Shown here in pieces: positions 54,085 through 64,000 of a stretch of 64,000 nt of DNA. A model generated the notes under the pieces. The model was given only the letters and a program-made list of their open reading frames with translations. It made no database searches and was not told the DNA's origin. The stretch lies in the NCBI RefSeq assembly GCF_965363235.1, contig NC_134849.1, forward strand, positions 52,150,122 through 52,214,121, in the 5' to 3' direction. The stretch is from Mytilus galloprovincialis (taxonomy: Eukaryota > Mollusca > Bivalvia > Mytilida > Mytilidae). The first letter of the stretch is position 1. The number at the start of each line of letters is the position of its first letter. The translations under genes were made by a program, and so were the position numbers.

Positions 54085-57000
54085 TCATCCCTGTTGTGGA
54101 CGGTCGGGAAGGCAATCACAATGACCATCGATACAATGGATATGATGACGGTTATCTCTGCAATGGATGGTATTGTGGCAGTCTTGCATTGAAGTACATG
54201 CTGAAATGATAAAAAAACAACACTTGCACTAATCCCTATAGACATTCAAGTAAAACATAATACAAAAAAAAAATATTAATGAATAATATGAACTTCGATC
54301 TACATATTTTCCTGATGAGTTAAAAATCCCTAATTTTCAAATCTGGTTTACTTGGCATTACAGTTCTATTGAGTTATTAAAGGTCATGAGCTAGGCTACT
54401 TTTGAATTTGTGGATTCACATTTTTACCGGCTGTGATCTTTGGTAAGCGTCTCCTGATTGGAAACTGTAAATTTAAAACTGGTATATTATCCAAAGTATG
54501 TCAAAATTAACTTACTTTCCCTTTAGATAAAATTAATTGCGTTTGGGATATTTCGGTTGTTTGGTTGCTGTCTCATTAAGTCATTGATGTTTACTCTACA
54601 TGTTATTTAAAGCTGTTTTCTAATTACACAGTTATTATGTAATGATTCTGTAATCAATTGGTTACTTGGACAACTTACAATAAAGACAAACGTTACCCTT
54701 TTGGAGACCATGCGATCACCCCAAGTTTTTGGTGGGGTTCGTGTTGCTATTTTTTGATGTTGTGTCTTGGTACTATTATTTGTCTGTTTGTCATTTTCTT
54801 TTTTAGCCATGGTGTAGTCAATATAAAAAGAAGATGTGGTATGATTGCCAATGAGACAACTGTCCATAAAAGACCAAAATGACACAGAAATTAATAACTA
54901 CAGGTCACCGTACGGCCTTCAACAATGAGCAAAGCCCATACCGCATGATCAGTTTATTTTCGATCTATGAGTTTGAATGTCTCTCTGTTATCGTTCGCCC
55001 CTCACTATGCGCATATATCCGATAATTTTAGAAACACGTGCCTGTTCGTTTAAATAGTGACAATAGATAAAGTGAGGAAGCAGTAGACCGAATTATTTGA
55101 ATGTTTTTCTATCAACATTTAAATTATTACTATTAAAATTGCAGTTTGAACTAGTTATTTGACTGTCTTCTTTATATTAACTCTCAGACGATCGATAAAC
55201 ATGTCAGGTGATTTATCAGTCGTTCGATAAATGTGTCATGTGATTTATCAGTCGTTCGATAAACATGTCATGTGATTTGTTTGTCGTTCATAGATATAGG
55301 AAGATGTGGTATGAGTTCCAATGAGACAACTCTCCATCGGAGTAACAATTTATAAAAGTAAACCTTTATAGGCCAAGGTACGGCCTTCAACGCGGAGCCT
55401 TGGCTCACACCGAACAGCAAGCTATAAAGGACCCAACAATTACTAGTGTAAAACCATTCGATACACATATCATGTGATTTATCAGTCGTTCGATAAACAT
55501 GTCATGTGATTTGTTTGTCGTTCATATATAAAGGAAGATGTGGTATGAGTGCCAATGAGACAACTCTCCATCCAAGTAACAATTTATAAAAGTAAACCAT
55601 TATAGGTCAAGGTACGGCCTTCAACGCAGAGCATTGGTTCACACCGAACAGCAAGCTATAAAGGACCCAACAATTACTAGTGTAAAACCATTCGATACTC
55701 ATATCATGTGATTTAGCAGTCGTTCGATAAACATGTCATGTGATTTGTCAGTCGTTCGAAAAACATGTCACGTGATATATAAGCCTTTCGAAAAACATGT
55801 CATGTGATTTATCAGTCGTTCGAAACATATGTCAGGTGATTTATCAGTCGTTTTAGAACCACGTCGTGTGATTTATCAGTCTTTCGATAAACATGTCATG
55901 TGATTTGCCAGTCGTTCGATAAACATGTCACGTGATTTTTTAAATTTATATGTATCACTACTTACTTGTCATACGCTCAGGATCACATGTACAGATACCA
56001 TGATGACAAGCAACATGGGACACATTGGCAGCACACAGTTCAAGATTACAGTCACTTGGATGTTGACAATTTTCAGCCCATACATAGACTGAAATAAGAA
56101 ATTTGTATTGTGCCATAAATAATGATGAACAATTGAACACGTCTATCTATTTAGGACAGATAAGTAATTGCAGTACTTTTCAATTTTGAAATCGTTTTGA
56201 ATTCATAACTAAGGGAGGGCAATGCACTTATACCTGGAGAGTTGGGAAGGAAAGACGGTGTTGCTTTATGTAATATACCTTTTCTTACCTACGATAGACA
56301 TTTAAACTGTGGGGTCACCAAAGGTTTCGTAACGCCTTTAATTATAAAATAATTCAAAAAATTAATCAGGAATAACCTTTATGTTTTGATTCATATAATT
56401 GATATAAATCAAAACATCGTGTTATTTCTGATTAGTTTTTCGAATTACTTTATTAAGGTGTTGAGAACCTTTGGTGACCCCATTGTTTAAATGGCTTTAA
56501 AAAGTACATAGTTAGCAGTGGTCGTTACATGCAAACGTTCACCTAAATTGTCCCAGTCAATGGATTTAATGTGTCAATCAATGGCCACAGCCACACTGTT
56601 TTGAATTTCATTCTAAAATCCCTGAAATAATTAAAATCTTTTTTTACAGATTCACTGATTAAATTCAGGGAATATGTAAAATAAACTCATTTATATTTAT
56701 TAAGAATTTTTGTGAAAAAAACCTATAACAATAAAACTCAATAAGTTTGAGGTTAATCTAGCCTTTATTTTAATACTTAGCAAGCAGCTTTCATGCAATA
56801 TACAACTGACAGACTGTAGAAAAATGGCTCAGGCACAGTTGTTTTTAATCAAGAGCAAACATACACAAAAAAGTTACATCAAATAATTGAGGGAAAAATT
56901 GAAATGCAACATATGGAACTGGGGCAAGTATGATGAAATTTTGGAACATGTTGTCAATGATGCCACAAAAAAAGCTCTTATCACTACCTTGTTTGAACAA

Positions 57001-58235
57001 AGTTACTGTTTATTACAGTTTTTCTGTAATTACTGTAAAAAAATAAGACCAATTATATCATTTTTTTTAAATCAAATATAAAAACATTAGGTTAATTGCT
57101 GTCATTAGAGAAGAAAAACGCATATGTAAGATATAAGAAATTGATTGGTTAGGGTATGTGATCCAGTCGCAAATATTACATGCATATCCGTGTTTTATAC
57201 TTGCATGTTTAGTTTACATGTATGAATAGGTTTTAACCAAGCAAAAATAAAAAAAAAAAGAGTTTTGCTTACTTTGGTCAGGTACATGTATTGATTCCTA
57301 TCACAAAGTAATATAACTTTGAATAAGCTTCTAAACTTTCTCAACTCTATTAATCCAAATAAAGTAAGGTATTTATCAGACGAAGATGTAAATACAAATA
57401 TTATGTATTTCTTAAAGACATGACTTTTGTACAGCAAATTTCAGAAAATTCACATATCAATAGGTCATGGTGGTAGGGGCAACATGGAAAGTGTGCAAAT
57501 GTTTCATACAAAGCTTTAGAACTTTACAAGGAACTTTGAAAGGAATGCCAACTAAAAAAACGTAGAGCTGCTACAGTTAAGATATTGTCGTTAAGTCTAT
57601 ATGATAAACAAATAATTCAATTTTCTGAGGACAGATTGATTTGACACAGATATGCATCGAAAAGCAGGACAATTATATATGTAACAGTAGATGTAAACCA
57701 AACTTGCCTTATAAGTAAATTCACAGCTACGGTGGTCTAAATATCCATTTATATGCCTTTTTAGTCATTATCATTACATGTATAAACTAGTTCTAGCTCA
57801 TTGTGTCTATTAAACAAATATATTTAAAAATCTTTAGTGATCATTAGCCTATTTTTATATTAAGAAAACCACATTTCTAATAGAAAGTTATACTTAATTG
57901 TAATCAGGGATTTTACCAAATCCCTAGCTCTATTTTCAGTGATTTTTTAAAATCCCTAACAATTTCAGGGATTTTACAAAACCACTGAAACTGTTAGTGA
58001 TTTAACAAATCACTGATTAGTCCTGGACCAGTGATTTTACAAAATCCCTGATTTGACAAATTCCCTGTAACATATACACGTAAGGACATTTTTTTCACAA
58101 ATTATGAATCGACTGTATACATAAATGCTGCATTTATAATTTGTAAAAAACAAATATCGACCAACTAACGTAAGGAAAATAATTTACAATACCTATAGCA
58201 ACCAAGGCGATGGAAACAGAAACTAACAGCTTCAT
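54085..58235 (-). CDS. Cvsi-like: Cvsi-like secreted serine protease inhibitor (12 Cys)
   Basis: Three exons (58235-58193, 56088-55966, 54200-54085; introns of 2104 and 1765 bases) with GT..AG borders and matching phases encode 93 residues. MKLLVSVSIALVAIVYVWA is a signal peptide. The mature 74 residues hold two modules, C-x5-C-x4-C-x8-C-x4-C-x-C (CQHPSDC..CTC) and C-x5-C-x5-C-x8-C-x4-C-x-C (CTSMQDC..CDC), ending LPDRPQQG. Size, exon-per-module layout and 12 cysteines match the small bivalve inhibitors cvSI-1/cvSI-2 of Crassostrea virginica, which block subtilisin-type proteases in plasma and are linked to defence. That function is inferred. A TATAAATA lies 50 bases upstream of the ATG, and AATAAA occurs at 54066-54071 and 53991-53996. 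All three exons lie among repeats. Confidence 0.88.
54640..55015 (+). repeat. Repeat family D split by a family A insertion
   Basis: The D core (ATTTGTCTGTTTGTCATTTT ... TTAGCCATGGTGTAGTCA) is followed by a family A segment from about 54820 to 54950. The D tail (GTTTATTTTCGATCTATGAG-TTTGAATGTC) then resumes. In the uninterrupted order near 5540 these D parts are contiguous, so A inserted later. Confidence 0.7.
54820..54950 (+). repeat. Repeat family A nested in family D
   Basis: ATATAAAAAGAAGATGTGGT-ATGATTGCCAATGAGACAAC ... ACCGTACGGCCTTCAACAAT ... TACCGCATGATCA. A short TCA occurs at both borders and could be the target duplication. Confidence 0.75.
55190..55935 (+). repeat. 32-bp satellite with two embedded family A copies
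   Basis: Unit CAGTCGTTCGATAAACATGT-CATGTGATTTAT repeats at 55190-55290, 55460-55525 and 55690-55935 with small changes. Between the blocks lie two family A 5' segments (55293-55460 and 55527-55700). They are 234 bases apart, highly similar, and each is followed by the same AACCATTCGATAC joint. The whole array sits in the second intron of the Cvsi-like gene and ends 30 bases from exon 2. Confidence 0.85.
56299..56493. mobile_element. 195-bp foldback MITE in the first Cvsi-like intron
   Basis: Arms of about 90 bases starting CATTTAAACTGTGGGGTCAC and, inverted, CATTTAAACAATGGGGTCAC, followed by CAAAGGTT and TAATCAGGAATAAC/TAATCAGAAATAAC. The loop is CATATAATTGATATA. No frame. Confidence 0.8.
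56500..57890. other. AT-rich intron sequence (first intron of the Cvsi-like gene)
   Basis: Open frames at 56887-57081 (+) and 57195-57437 (-) lie in AT-rich DNA without splice or domain support. A short AAATCCCTGAAAT block at about 56617 foreshadows the array at 57900. Confidence 0.45.
57900..58080. repeat. Tandem palindromes of the CAGGGATTTT type
   Basis: Six to eight copies of CAGGGATTTTACAAAATCCC or its partial forms (CAGTGATTT..AATCACTG) occur in both orientations within 180 bases. Each copy is a near-palindrome of about 20 bases. It lies in the first intron of the Cvsi-like gene, 110 bases from the donor. Confidence 0.7.
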
Positions 58236-58284
58236 TTTACTTATTTAACAAAGTATGAATACTATATTATGGGACACTCTTGAT

Positions 58285-58292
58285 TATTTATA
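58285..58292 (-). promoter_or_regulatory. TATA box of the Cvsi-like gene
   Basis: TATAAATA in minus sense, 50 bases upstream of the ATG at 58235. A start about 30 bases downstream would leave a 5' UTR of about 20 bases, which is plausible for a small secreted-peptide gene. Confidence 0.55.
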
Positions 58293-58299
58293 TCTAAAT

Positions 58300-58920
58300 C
58301 TTATCTGTAATTACTGAGAGAGTTGTCACATATCCCACTTGAGCATGACCTTAGTATCTAAGATTACCTCAATGTGCATGATGTCAGTATACACGATGGT
58401 CAGTTATAAATAGTAGTTGTAGATCATTTCCACTGATAACATACTGCAGATATATTATTATTCTTTGGATACCAATTTTCGTGAATTTCGTGGGTACATG
58501 GGAACTACGAATTTAAAAGTTCGTGGGAAATGTGAAGGATACCAAATTGACAATGAGAGATGTCAAATTAAACGAAAGACAGAGAAAATCATTGTCAGAA
58601 AAAAATGAGTGAAAATCAGTATCAATAACAACACAAAACATTTTATACTGAGAAAAAAAAATTAGAGAAACACGAGCAACATTCTAAATGGAAGTTGATC
58701 TGTGTTCTCTGGAAGGATGAACCTTTCCTTACTTTTTTTTCTTCTGCTGTGTGAAAGTAGTTTATATCATTGCATTTTCCTTCCGTCTTCCTACGAATAA
58801 TATATCAGCGCCGTATTTTGCAATCTGCCTAATTGTATTTTTCAAATTTAGAATGAAGGGTTAAATTTGAAATAATAAAAATCTTGTCACAGCCTTATCA
58901 TCTTTAATCACATGTTTTAT
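58300..58920. other. Upstream region of the Cvsi-like gene
   Basis: No further element beyond the TATA box was recognised. Confidence 0.35.
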
Positions 58921-58924
58921 ACAG

Positions 58925-59050
58925 GTACCACATGTAGAGCAGGATCTGTTTACCCGTCTGGAGCACCTGTGTTGCTTATTCTTTGGGTTTCTATGTTGTT
59001 TTGTGTACTGTTATTTGTCTGTTTTTCCTTTTAAACCATGGTGTTGTTAA
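58925..59050 (+). repeat. Repeat family D, core
   Basis: GTAGAGCAGGATCTGTTTAC ... CTGGAGCACCTGTGTTGCTT ... AAACCATGGTGTTGTTAATA, followed at once by a family A copy, as at 54820. Confidence 0.65.
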
Positions 59051-59051
59051 T

Positions 59052-59440
59052 AGATATAGGAAGATGTGGTATGAGTGCCAATGAGACAACTCTCCATCCA
59101 AATAACAATTTATAAAAGTAAACAATTATAGGTCAAGGTACGGCCTTCAACACGGAGCCTTCGCTCACACCGAACAGCAAGCTATAAAGGGCCTTAAAAA
59201 TTAGTAATGTAAAACCATTCAAACGGGAAAACCAACGGTCTAATCTATATAAAAACGAGAAACGAGAAACACGTATGAACTACATAAACAAACGACAACT
59301 ACTGTACATCATATTCCTGACTAAGGACAGATGCAAACATTTGCAACGTTTTAATGGTGCCAAACCTTCTCCCTTTTCCGAAACAATAGTATAACATCAC
59401 AACATAGAAAAACACACTATAAAACATCAATTGGAAGGGT
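59052..59440 (+). repeat. Repeat family A, most complete copy
   Basis: From ATATAGGAAGATGTGGTATG through CGGCCTTCAACACGGAGCC, CACACCGAACAGCAAGC, AACCAACGGTCTAATC, CAAACGACAACTACTGTAC and ATTCCTGACTAAGGACAGAT to ACATCAATTGGAAGG. It is the reference copy for the other A fragments. Confidence 0.8.
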
Positions 59441-59449
59441 TAACTCAAT

Positions 59450-60260
59450 CAAAAAACGCAAATTAACAAACAATGAACGAATACATTTGATCTTCAATAC
59501 CTGAATGCAAATTCATATAGTTAATAAAATTTATAAGGGATAGATAATTAAGGTCAAAAGTAAATAAACAGGTTTAAACAAAGTTAAAGTAAGATACCAC
59601 TGTGAAATATGTTTATTTTTGACCGATTAGTTTGGATGTCCCTTTAATATCCTTCGCTTCTCTTTGATTGTTTTATGCAAAAGATAATCAAATGAATCCA
59701 ACTAGCCTTTACAAGTTCATTATCTGTTTTTATCCCCCCTATAGGTTCACGTATCTTTTACTATGTTTTGGCATGGAACCTCAAGTTTCTCGAACAGTTC
59801 TGCTAGTTTAGTGAATATAGAATACTTCTATATTTATAGCATACGTACGGAGAAATTACAATACTTTTGAAATAATCAGGAGATGTATTTTGATCTTAAA
59901 TGCCCTTTCCAGGGTTGCGATTTACGTAAGGGTTTACGACAGGACAAAATTCGCTCACAACAAAAAAGAGACAGAAGATTACAATGGGACAATAGAAATT
60001 CATAAGTCGAAGAGAAATCGACAAAAAAAGAAACGACAAAAAGATAAACATTAGTCTACAATACAGTACATAGAGCTAAAAATAGACGGGACAATCTCTA
60101 AAACGGGTATGATCCTATAGGATATCCGGAAAAAAGTTCATCAAGCAGTAATGCGTTCCATTGAATGCGAAACAGTAATAATATCAGCAAAGTTAAACGG
60201 TTTGAAATACATATTTGTATATTCATGAAACGATTATGCACACAGGTTTTATAACAAAAG
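59450..60260. other. Unannotated DNA
   Basis: No exon supported. Confidence 0.35.
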
Positions 60261-60267
60261 ATCAGGC

Positions 60268-60435
60268 CCAGTTTCACGAAGCTGTCTTAGGACTAAGACA
60301 TGTCTTAGGATGGTCTTACGACATATCTTAGTCCTAAGTGGGTTTCACAAAGCGGTCCTAAATTAGGACATCTCTTAAAGTTGGTCATAAAGTTAGGACA
60401 ACGCGAGAGGTGTCTTATGATGGTCTTAGGATAGT
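60268..60435. mobile_element. Short repeat of the GTTTCACAAAGC..CTTAGGAC type
   Basis: Two direct blocks (CCAGTTTCACGAAGCTGTCT and GGGTTTCACAAAGCGGTCCT), each followed by palindromic CTTAGGACTAAG or TCCTAAATTAGGA motifs and GATGGTCTTA. The pattern is common in MITE-like elements of marine invertebrates. Confidence 0.55.
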
Positions 60436-60439
60436 TATA

Positions 60440-61880
60440 CGTTTATTAATATAAATTACACTCAATTTTTATAATAATTAAAAAAAAAAATATCTTATTA
60501 TTACAGTAGGACAACCGGATGTGCCTTTTCGGCCAAAATGTGATTCGGCGGCGCTCAGTAGTCCTACGCCGAAAATTGGACTATTTTGCGTCGGCCGACG
60601 TCAACTGAAAAATGGCGCGCTTTTGTATTTTTTTAAAATTCGTTTGCGGCAAAGTGCGGACGATAAATACTGTCGATTTTAAGCATATCTACATGAGAAA
60701 AATATATGAGTTTACATATTATTTTCATTTTTAATCATTGAAACATACGGAAATCTTATTTTTTTACATCTGAACATAGAATTTCGGATTTTGATTTTCT
60801 GCACTATAGGATTAAATGGCTATATCAAAAATGGGAACAAAAAAATACCTATCCTTCGATTTGCTAAAAAATTTTACAACCTATTCTCGCGAGTTTTTGG
60901 CATCGAAATTCGTAAAGAACAGAGGTGTCCAAGCCAGGGCAAAAATTTGTTCCCATTTTAAAGTAGGGGTCTCAATCTTTTATAGGTTTTTCCTTGCATG
61001 GTCGGTAGATTTGAAAATTGGAAGAGTTTCTGTTTTTAAAGAAAATATTTATTCAAATATCATGAAAAGGTGAACCATTAGGTATAAAACCACTTTAAAT
61101 ATAGCAGTTTGTGTCACTGAATTGTAAAATTATAGATTTTTTTCGAAATTGAAGAAGGCGCCATTTTTGGCTATTTTTCCATTACGTCTATTGATATGCT
61201 TAAATTATGAGGTGTTTCTAAAAAATCTCCGACTCAATTTTTTTAAAACTTTCATATGCTAATCTTTGGTACAAAATGTATGTGTTTTGAAAAAATTAGG
61301 CACTTCTATCGAGTAGAAATGGAGAATGGTCATCTTTACTTTGTATGTCCCCACTATGGGGGCCCTGTTCCTCCCTTTACCCTGTTTCTGAAGAACACGA
61401 TAGTAATTCATCTCTCGAAAAAATTATCCACTAAAAATAGTTGAAACATATCAAATATATGTTAAGACATCAATAAATTTTACAGGATGTGATTTTTTAA
61501 GCAGAATTGTCGGAATCGACCTCAACCGAAGTTGTGTCAGTATATAGATAAACGTTATCAATTTCCGGTGCCGAAAATGCCAACGTAAAATGTCATTAAA
61601 AGTTGGATTATTTTCTTCTTTGTAGCAATTTTGTTAATCTTAATGCCAAGGAAGGCATGCAATATGTTGAATCCGTACCAACGTTATACCATACTTGGTA
61701 CCCTAGAGTGTTAGGCTTACACATCATGGGACCCCGACTGATTTGTTGAAATCATGATCGTACTTTAACTAAAAGTTTACAAAGTAACTTATAAAAAACA
61801 AGATTCATTCCGTGAATATTGCTACCTGCCGCTGAGTTTTTAATGAACATTTAATCTGATTCGGTCATAGAAAAGCTGTT
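60440..61880. other. Unannotated DNA, locally GC-richer
   Basis: 60530-60670 is less AT-rich (GATTCGGCGGCGCTCAG, GTCGGCCGACGTC). The 85-codon frame at 60816 begins with a real ATG (MAISKMGTKKYLSFDL) but is bounded by inverted AAATGGGAACAAA and TTTGTTCCCATTTT, so it is more likely part of a repeat. No gene is supported. Confidence 0.35.
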
Positions 61881-62030
61881 GATATTCCTTTCGTTAATGA
61901 AAATAATATCGTTGTGTGTTTTGTTTGGTTTCTTATTTTTAAAAGGGGGCGTTGGCAGGGGCCTGCTCTTTTTATTTTGTCAAAGGCATGTGTCATTTTT
62001 AGGGCTCATGGTTCTCAATCTCTGGTTACA

Positions 62031-62142
62031 GTGGAGGTTCAAACTGGCTGACCTAAAAGGGGGGCTCCAGTCATGCTTCAATGATTCCCTATATAATCAA
62101 CCAAATTTTTCCCACGAAAGGGGGGCCCCCCCTGGATCCGCC
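62031..62142 (+). mobile_element. Family B element (variant interior)
   Basis: GTGGAGGTTCAAACTGG ... CAATGATTCCCTATATAATC-AACC ... GGGGGGCCCCCCCTGGATCC-GCC. The interior matches the copy at 46098 in inverse orientation. Confidence 0.6.
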
Positions 62143-62459
62143 TATGTACTTGTTCGCCCTGGGTGCTTTGCCCTTATACCCATTCGCCCTGTTCTTTTTT
62201 TTATGTTGTTGTCCTCTTTAATGTAAATTATTTGAATGAAGTATGTAAAATTTGGTTGACAATTTTGTGCATAAACCACATACGCCAAAACGTTGGAGAT
62301 TTTGTCTGGATTGACTATTCATTTGCATCCATTGCTACACATGCATTTATTTCTAAACATATTTTCACTTTTGCATACAGATGCAGAATATTCCTTTTCA
62401 GCCTGTCTTGTGTCATGTAACAGGGTCTTTTATACATGTGGCTCACTAACTGCTTTTTG

Positions 62460-62535
62460 TTCAAGTTAATCTTTTTAGACATTTGATATCTGGTGGAGAG
62501 TTGTCTTATTGGCATTGATCATACCCCAACTTTCT
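62460..62535 (-). repeat. Family A, 5' terminal fragment, inverted
   Basis: GATATCTGGTGGAGAGTTGT-CTTATTGGCATTGATCATACC. Confidence 0.55.
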
Positions 62536-62539
62536 AATT

Positions 62540-63420
62540 TTCATATTACTGAAAGGTAACTGTATTTATTACCTTGAATTGAGTAAATAACTACTTACAA
62601 AAAACAATTCCACATGTAAAAAAAATAAATGAAATATAATTTCAAATGATACAATTTAGCTAGCCTTATGGAATATTTTGTATGTTGTGCATCTCTTTTC
62701 TCCTTTTAGTGACGGGGGGCCTATTTTGTATGGTTGGCTGCTTCATATCTGGTGATGGGATATACATTTAGTTATGCAGTGTTGAATACTGGTCCCCACC
62801 CCCTAATTGATAGGAATAAACAAAACAAAAAATCTTTCACTCAATCTCAACAACAAGGCAAAAGTGAAGTATTAAAATCAATATAAGCATACTACTGGTT
62901 CTGCACATTGCCCATCTATATTCTCAATTTTAAAGATTATTTAAGTATGTGATATGTGATAAATATCCAAAAATGATCTTATTTGATAAAATTCAGCCTT
63001 GATCCATAATTTCTTGAAAAAGTACCAAAGCAAAATACAACATGTGGGTACATGTCTAATTTACCAGGAAAAAAGTCCAATAATTCTGGAATGGCAAAAC
63101 TTGAATTTGCCCAAAACTAAAAGAGAGCTTTTTTAAATTACACTCATGCAAAATAAAAGGGAAACACTTGAGGCCAGAGGGAAGATATAATATTCGGTTG
63201 TCAGAAGTATAAAATAAACGTGGAATCTTATTAATTATATAACAGTGAAATTGCTTAAAACAAAATATTCATCAAAACAACTGAGTCAATAATGTGATTT
63301 TTTTTAATAAATATGGTGACATTTCACTTCTGCACTTTTTAATGTTGATGAGTCTCACATATTTAAAAAATCCTCTTGTTACTAAACTTTGGAGCCCATA
63401 ATCTGTTAAACTTTCATTTA
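62540..63420. other. Unannotated AT-rich DNA
   Basis: No exon or repeat limit supported. Confidence 0.35.
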
Positions 63421-63551
63421 TTAAATCCTGCATTAGTTCAACAAAAATGTCCGCTTATAATCACTTGAACCACCTCGGATACCATTCTGTACATGAATAT
63501 ATCTCTCATAACAAATTTCATATAAATTGCTGATTCCAGGTATCAAAATTT

Positions 63552-63595
63552 TTATCCACCAGTAAAATTATTCCTCTGACAGGATGTGTTGTCTA
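63552..63595 (-). CDS. Candidate last exon of a minus-strand gene beyond the right edge
   Basis: A strong acceptor (AAATTTCATTTTCAG) opens a 44-base coding tail: two bases, then DNTSCQRNNFTGG and TAA. In the transcript sense an AATAAA follows about 130 bases later (near 63420). The tail is too short to identify, and the upstream exons would lie outside the window. Confidence 0.25.
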
Positions 63596-63737
63596 CTGAA
63601 AATGAAATTTTTTGTTATTAAATTAAGTTTGTTAATTCAATCAAAAAGTAATGAAGAATAATAATTATAATATATTGTATTGTTATTGCCATCTATGACC
63701 TCAATACAGTCTGCTCAAGTCATTCTCTTATCTAAAA

Positions 63738-64000
63738 AAAACCAGATGCTCCGCAGGGCGCAGCTTTATACGACCGCAGAGGTTGAACCCTGAACGGTTG
63801 GGGGCAAGTATGGACACAACATTCAAGCTGGATTCAGCTCTAAATTTGGATTGTGATTAAATAGTTGACACATCATAGGTTTCTGACACAGAATGAATGT
63901 GGTCTAATGAACTTAAAAAAATTTTTTTTTGCCTTTGAGCAATTCACTATGCTGTTAATATTAATCCTCTCAAAAAAATGTTTGAAGAAATTTTCTTTTT
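63738..64000 (+). mobile_element. SINE-like repeat cut by the window end
   Basis: ACCAGATGCTCCGCAGGGCG-CAGCTTTATACGACCGCAGA with a B-box-like GAGGTTGAACCCTGAAC, then ATTCAAGCTGGATTCAGCTC and CTGACACAGAATGAATGTGG. I recall this as a very abundant mussel repeat. The 3' end is not in the window. Confidence 0.6.

Noticed and set aside
60816-61073. 85-codon ATG-initiated frame
   Set aside because: It lies between inverted AAATGGGAACA-type blocks and so looks like repeat DNA. No intron, TATA box or poly(A) support.
1-64000. Bacterial or phage features, CRISPR, operons
   Set aside because: Spliced genes, SINEs, MITEs and base composition all show animal nuclear DNA. Tandem arrays here have no unique spacers.

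Overview
This is an AT-rich, intron-rich and very repeat-rich window from a eukaryote, almost certainly a marine mussel (Mytilus type). The grounds are short coding exons with GT..AG introns, a 12-cysteine bivalve-type serine-protease inhibitor gene, and many copies of interspersed repeats that I remember as characteristic of mussel genomes. That taxonomic reading rests on memory of the families, not on a search. Most long open frames here are chance or lie in repeats. The real genes are made of exons that are mostly shorter than 60 codons and were found by splice signals, phase and protein motifs.

Well supported host genes. (1) A CDC25-type dual-specificity phosphatase on the minus strand, seven coding exons between 49709 and 44072, 282 codons, with an intact HCEFSSKRG active site and a short N-terminal region. 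(2) A Cvsi-like secreted protease inhibitor on the minus strand, three exons between 58235 and 54085, 93 codons, with a signal peptide, two six-cysteine modules, a TATA box and poly(A) signals. (3) A 379-codon intronless frame on the plus strand (36030-37169) coding for a polar, probably disordered protein, overlapped at its start by a 59-codon upstream frame. (4) Two phase-matched C-terminal exons of an unidentified plus-strand gene (39759-39937 and 40148-40312). Weaker exon candidates lie at 6.6 kb, 9.6 kb, 21-29 kb, 17.9 kb and 63.6 kb.

Layout. 0-12 kb: interspersed repeats, a 185-bp near-perfect hairpin, GGATCC-ended short elements, a tRNA-derived SINE and decayed coding scraps. 12.2-15.4 kb: a second SINE, then a 2.3-kb minisatellite of two 33-bp unit types with an 872-bp higher-order duplication. 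15.4-33.8 kb: mostly AT-rich intergenic DNA or intron, with small inverted-repeat elements and scattered plus-strand exon candidates. 33.8-35.0 kb: a decayed MULE-type transposase. 35.6-40.3 kb: plus-strand host genes. 40.35-41.28 kb: a TIR element packed with GTCGTACGAC motifs. 44-52 kb: the CDC25 gene, its introns full of repeats. 54-58.3 kb: the inhibitor gene, with a 32-bp satellite and two co-amplified repeat copies in one intron and a foldback element in the other. 58.3-64 kb: repeats, ending in a SINE-like element cut by the window edge.

No operon-like organisation, rRNA, functional tRNA or CRISPR was seen. CDC25 and the inhibitor are neighbours on the same strand, but nothing suggests a functional link. 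Repeat families are labelled A to F here only for cross-reference.
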